Source: Bordetella parapertussis
GTDB taxonomy: Bacteria; Pseudomonadota; Gammaproteobacteria; Burkholderiales; Burkholderiaceae_C
DNA: 10,903 nucleotides
NCBI GenBank assembly: GCA_945888535.1
Contig: CAMDAN010000081.1
Coordinates: forward strand, 1-10,903
Reading direction: 5' to 3'
Made by a program: the position numbers and the translations under genes. Numbering within the stretch: the stretch's first letter is position 1; each line of letters opens with the position of its first letter. This document shows, piece after piece, positions 7,758-10,903 of the stretch. The notes beneath the pieces are model-generated. The model saw only the letters and a program-made list of their open reading frames with translations, made no database searches and was not told where the DNA came from.

Positions 7758-8785
7758 CCACCGCACCCCCCGAGACGCCAGCGCCTGTAGCTGCTCCACC
7801 TGCACCACGCAATGCCCAGAGGTGGCTTCTGGTTGCAGGTTTGGTGGCATCGGTTGCCTTGCTATCAAGTACTTTGTTATGGCAAAAGTTGTCTTCGATT
7901 CAAGAGCAATTGGCCAGGCAAAGTGCCGACTCTTTAGGCCAAGCCAGTGAGGCCCGGGCCACCGCTCGCCAAGCCCAAGACGTCGCCATGGAAACGGCTG
8001 CCAAACTCGCTGTAACCGAAGTAAAGTTAAGTGAGGTTGCCTTGCAGCGATCGCAGATTGAAGGTTTGATTCAAAGCCTTTCTCGTTCTCGCGATGAGAA
8101 TTTAGTGATCGACATCGAGTCTTCGATTCGCTTAGCCCAACAACAAGCCCAGCTGACCGGCAGCGTGGCACCGCTGCTAGCGGCATTGAAAACGGCGGAA
8201 GCCCGCATTGCAAAGACCGCCCAACCGCGCTTATCCCCATTGCAACGCGCGATGACCCACGACATCGCCCGCATTCAGGCAACCACCTTGTCCGATACGC
8301 CTGCGATTCTGTTGCAGCTCGATGAGTTGGCTTTGCTTGCCGATGAATTGCCCGCGGCGAACGCTGTTGGATTGAAAAAGACCGCCGAGCCTTTGTCACG
8401 CAAGCCGCAAGAGAGTGTGTCGGTTTGGTGGATGCGAACGCTGACAACGGTACAAGAGGAATTAAAGAGCTTGGTGCGCTTAAGCAAAATTGGAGACCCT
8501 GAGTCTGCGCTTTTGTCACCAGACCAAACGTTCTTCCTGCGAGAAAATTTCAAGTTGCGTATTCTCAACGCTCGCTTAGGGTTGTTGTCGCGCCAAACCG
8601 ACGCTGCCCGGGCTGACTTGGCAACCGCGTCGGTTACCTTGGGTCGTTATTTTGATCCGAGCTCCAAAAAAACCCAGACTGCCGCAAACTTACTCAGCCA
8701 AGCTCAAAACAAAATGCGAACGCTGGATATCCCGCGAACCGATGAAACCTTAGCGGCCCTTGCGACGGCCGCAGCAGGGCGCTAA
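7754..8785 (+). CDS. hemX: HemX-family membrane-anchored protein of the haem operon
   Basis: This 343-residue protein has a Pro/Ala-rich cytoplasmic N-terminus (1-20), one membrane span (about 24-43, RWLLVAGLVASVALLSST) and then a long helical, Gln/Ala-rich stretch (about 46-135) likely to form a coiled coil facing the periplasm. A conserved helical C-terminal half includes an SVWWMRTL-type segment and a PDQTFFLRENFKLRILNARLGLL region typical of HemX. Databases often label this family uroporphyrinogen-III C-methyltransferase, but no SAM-dependent methyltransferase domain is present, so that name should not be used for function. Its role is unproven; it is thought to help organise or scaffold tetrapyrrole enzymes at the membrane. 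The ATG overlaps the hemD stop by 4 bases (ATGA), and hemY follows after 3 bases, so expression is surely coupled. Confidence 0.92.
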   Translation: MTTAPPETPAPVAAPPAPRNAQRWLLVAGLVASVALLSSTLLWQKLSSIQEQLARQSADSLGQASEARATARQAQDVAMETAAKLAVTEVKLSEVALQRSQIEGLIQSLSRSRDENLVIDIESSIRLAQQQAQLTGSVAPLLAALKTAEARIAKTAQPRLSPLQRAMTHDIARIQATTLSDTPAILLQLDELALLADELPAANAVGLKKTAEPLSRKPQESVSVWWMRTLTTVQEELKSLVRLSKIGDPESALLSPDQTFFLRENFKLRILNARLGLLSRQTDAARADLATASVTLGRYFDPSSKKTQTAANLLSQAQNKMRTLDIPRTDETLAALATAAAGR

Positions 8786-8788
8786 ACC

Positions 8789-10019
8789 ATGCGTGTTGTT
8801 TTGTGGTTAGTGGGACTGTTTGCGATTGCGGCAGTCAGCGCATTGTTTGCCGCCGGTAACCCTGGAACGGTCACGGTGTTTTGGCCGCCTTACCGACTGG
8901 ACCTTTCTTTGAACCTGGTTCTTTTGGCTTTGGTCGCCGTCTTCGTTTTGTTGCATTTGGCGCTGCGAGGTATTTCGCTTTTCGCCCAATTGCCTCAACA
9001 AGCTCGACGCTGGCGCTTGCAACAAAAGGAGCGGCTGATCCACGCGGCTCTGATCGACTCACTCACACACATGGTTGCAGGGCGTTTTATTCGCTCTCGC
9101 AAAGCGGCTGAACAAGCTATTGATTTAGAAAAATCAGTGAACTTGGCGCACGACAGCGCCCACCACGGCGAGAGAACCCTGGCCATGTTGCATCTCTTAG
9201 CCGCAGAAAGCGCCCACGCTTTGCAGGACCGGTCGATGCGCGATAGCCATTTCCAAAACGCTTTAGAAGAACTTCGCGACCCGCGGGCTGAAGATTCTCA
9301 AGACGGCTTTTACTTGCGTGCAGCGCGCTGGGCACTCGATGACCACGATGTGGATGCGGCATCCCAATGGCTAAGCCAATTACCCCAAGGGGCATCAAGG
9401 CGAACCATCGCGCTGCGCTTGCGATTCAAAATTGCCCGCTTGTCTGGAAAAACCCTGGCTGCCCTAGAGACGGCCCGCTTGTTGGTGAAGCACCGCGCGT
9501 TTTCGCAAGCCAGCGGCGAGAGCATTGTGAAGGCACTTGCCATAGAACTTTTGATGGCGGCTGATGGACCTCGGGAGATTGAACGCGCTTGGAAATCCTT
9601 GGATGAGAACGAGCAAAAAATTACCGATGTCGTTTTGACTTTGGTGGGTCAGTGGTTACTGCGCGGCGGTGATGTCGCGCAATCGCGAACGTGGTTGCTT
9701 CCGCTTTGGGAGCGCATGATCAAGCAAGCCAATGCTTTGACACCGTCGCAGCGGCTAGCCTTGGTGCGTTCTTTGGAATTGGGTTTTAGCAAGCAAGACG
9801 GAACGCCGGATGCGGTGTGGCTTAGCCGGATTGAGGCTGCTCAGATGGCGCAACCGCGCGATGCTTTGCTGCAGTATTTAGCCGGCATCATGTGTCTGCG
9901 ATTGCAGCTGTGGGGCAAAGCCCAGCTGTTGCTCAAACAATCCTTGGCCGTTGCCAAAGACGAAGAATTACGCCGTGACGCCCAACGCGCCCTAGAGTCA
10001 GCCTCGGCCCAGCGGGCGT

Positions 10020-10021
<2 letters not shown>
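8789..10021 (+). CDS. hemY: HemY-family inner-membrane protein with TPR-like helices
   Basis: This 410-residue protein begins with two membrane spans (about 3-22 and 41-62) separated by a short loop with GNPGTVTVFWPPYRLDLSLN. That is the classic HemY N-terminal domain, where a VxWPPYRxDLS-like stretch is conserved. Residues from about 80 onward are helical and Ala/Leu-rich with TPR-like periodicity, for example AAEQAIDLEKSV (106-117) and LAGIMCLRLQLWGKAQLLLKQSL near the end. Proteobacterial HemY is a haem-operon membrane protein of uncertain function and is unrelated to the Bacillus protoporphyrinogen oxidase also called HemY. ATG 8789 is 3 bases after the hemX stop, with an AGGG about 10 bases upstream. 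It is the last gene of the run and ends 15 bases before the convergent adk gene. Confidence 0.93.
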
Positions 10022-10702
<681 letters not shown>

Positions 10703-10731
10703 TCAATAGAAAAAATAGGTTTCGCTTTTGC

Positions 10732-10748
10732 TTCCCTTGTGAAGGGGG
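10732..10748. other. Small inverted repeat in the kdsB-adk gap
   Basis: CCCTT (10734-10738) and AAGGG (10742-10746) form a 5-bp stem around a 3-base loop, extendable by two G-U pairs when read as plus-strand RNA. In the minus-strand transcript it would lie about 40 bases before the adk start. No T tract follows, so a terminator is unlikely; it may be a leader hairpin or chance. Confidence 0.2.
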
Positions 10749-10810
10749 TCTCTTCAAGCAAATGCAATGGTTGTGGTGCTGAGAATAGCACGCGTTGGAG
10801 GTTCTTTGGC

Positions 10811-10903
10811 TTACAGCGCTGGTGATTTTGTGAACAGCGCACGCACCCGCGCGAGATCCTCGGGGGTATCAACGCCAGGGCCTGGTGCTGTGGGAGTGAT
10901 GTG
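10811..10903 (-). CDS. kdsB: 3-deoxy-manno-octulosonate cytidylyltransferase, C-terminal end only (5' part beyond the window)
   Basis: The last 30 codons of a minus-strand gene are visible, ending at TAA (10811-10813). The tail reads [18 protein letters not shown] and then a short variable end; [12 protein letters not shown] is the characteristic C-terminus of KdsB. The enzyme transfers CMP from CTP to Kdo, giving CMP-Kdo for the lipid A-inner core of lipopolysaccharide, in the cytosol. The kdsB-adk order is common in related betaproteobacteria, which supports the call. Because only the tail is present, the identity rests on that motif and on the neighbour. Confidence 0.85.
   Translation of the reverse strand, partial: HITPTAPGPGVDTPEDLARVRALFTKSPAL

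Noticed and set aside
7752..8519. A 255-codon open frame on the minus strand opposite hemX
   Set aside because: It lies wholly antisense to a clear hemX gene, its product is Ser/Arg/Pro-rich with no recognisable domain, and such frames arise readily opposite Ala/Leu-rich genes.
7754..8785. Naming the hemX product uroporphyrinogen-III C-methyltransferase
   Set aside because: No SAM-binding methyltransferase domain is visible; the protein is a membrane-anchored coiled-coil HemX.

Overview
The window looks like a piece of a Gram-negative betaproteobacterial chromosome, most likely order Burkholderiales and plausibly family Comamonadaceae. The reasons are the hemC-hemD-hemX-hemY run (hemX and hemY are typical of beta- and gammaproteobacteria), a ppc-argH pair divergent from it, kdsB (Kdo activation for lipopolysaccharide) next to adk, and the close fit of the proteins to betaproteobacterial family members. 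The species cannot be named from this window. Nearly everything is coding: no gene-free stretch exceeds about 120 bases, and I see no rRNA, tRNA, CRISPR array, insertion sequence or phage gene.

Layout, left to right. (1) 1-830, plus strand: the C-terminal part of an FAD-linked oxidase/dehydrogenase of the GlcD / D-2-hydroxyglutarate dehydrogenase type, cut by the left edge. (2) 946-1599, plus: a 217-residue basic protein with one predicted membrane segment that I do not recognise. (3) 5962 down to 1644, minus: ppc (phosphoenolpyruvate carboxylase) followed by argH (argininosuccinate lyase), 35 bases apart. (4) 5996-10021, plus: hemC, hemD, hemX, hemY, tightly packed with overlaps of 11 and 4 bases and a 3-base gap, almost certainly one operon. 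(5) 10903 down to 10037, minus: the end of kdsB, then adk, which converges on hemY.

How they fit together: ppc replenishes oxaloacetate for the TCA cycle and amino-acid synthesis; argH performs the last step of arginine synthesis. hemC and hemD make hydroxymethylbilane and then uroporphyrinogen III, the precursor of haem and related tetrapyrroles. hemX and hemY encode membrane-anchored partners usually co-transcribed with them. kdsB makes CMP-Kdo for lipid A/core assembly, and adk balances adenine nucleotides.

The window is mostly ordinary housekeeping DNA, and I found no convincing new system. The places worth a second look are the unrecognised gene at 946-1599 (with a T8 tract that forms a canonical-looking slippery heptamer in the reading frame), the apparently lower-GC left end, the 33-base divergent gap between ppc and hemC together with the long hemC N-terminus, and overlapping stem-loops at gene ends.
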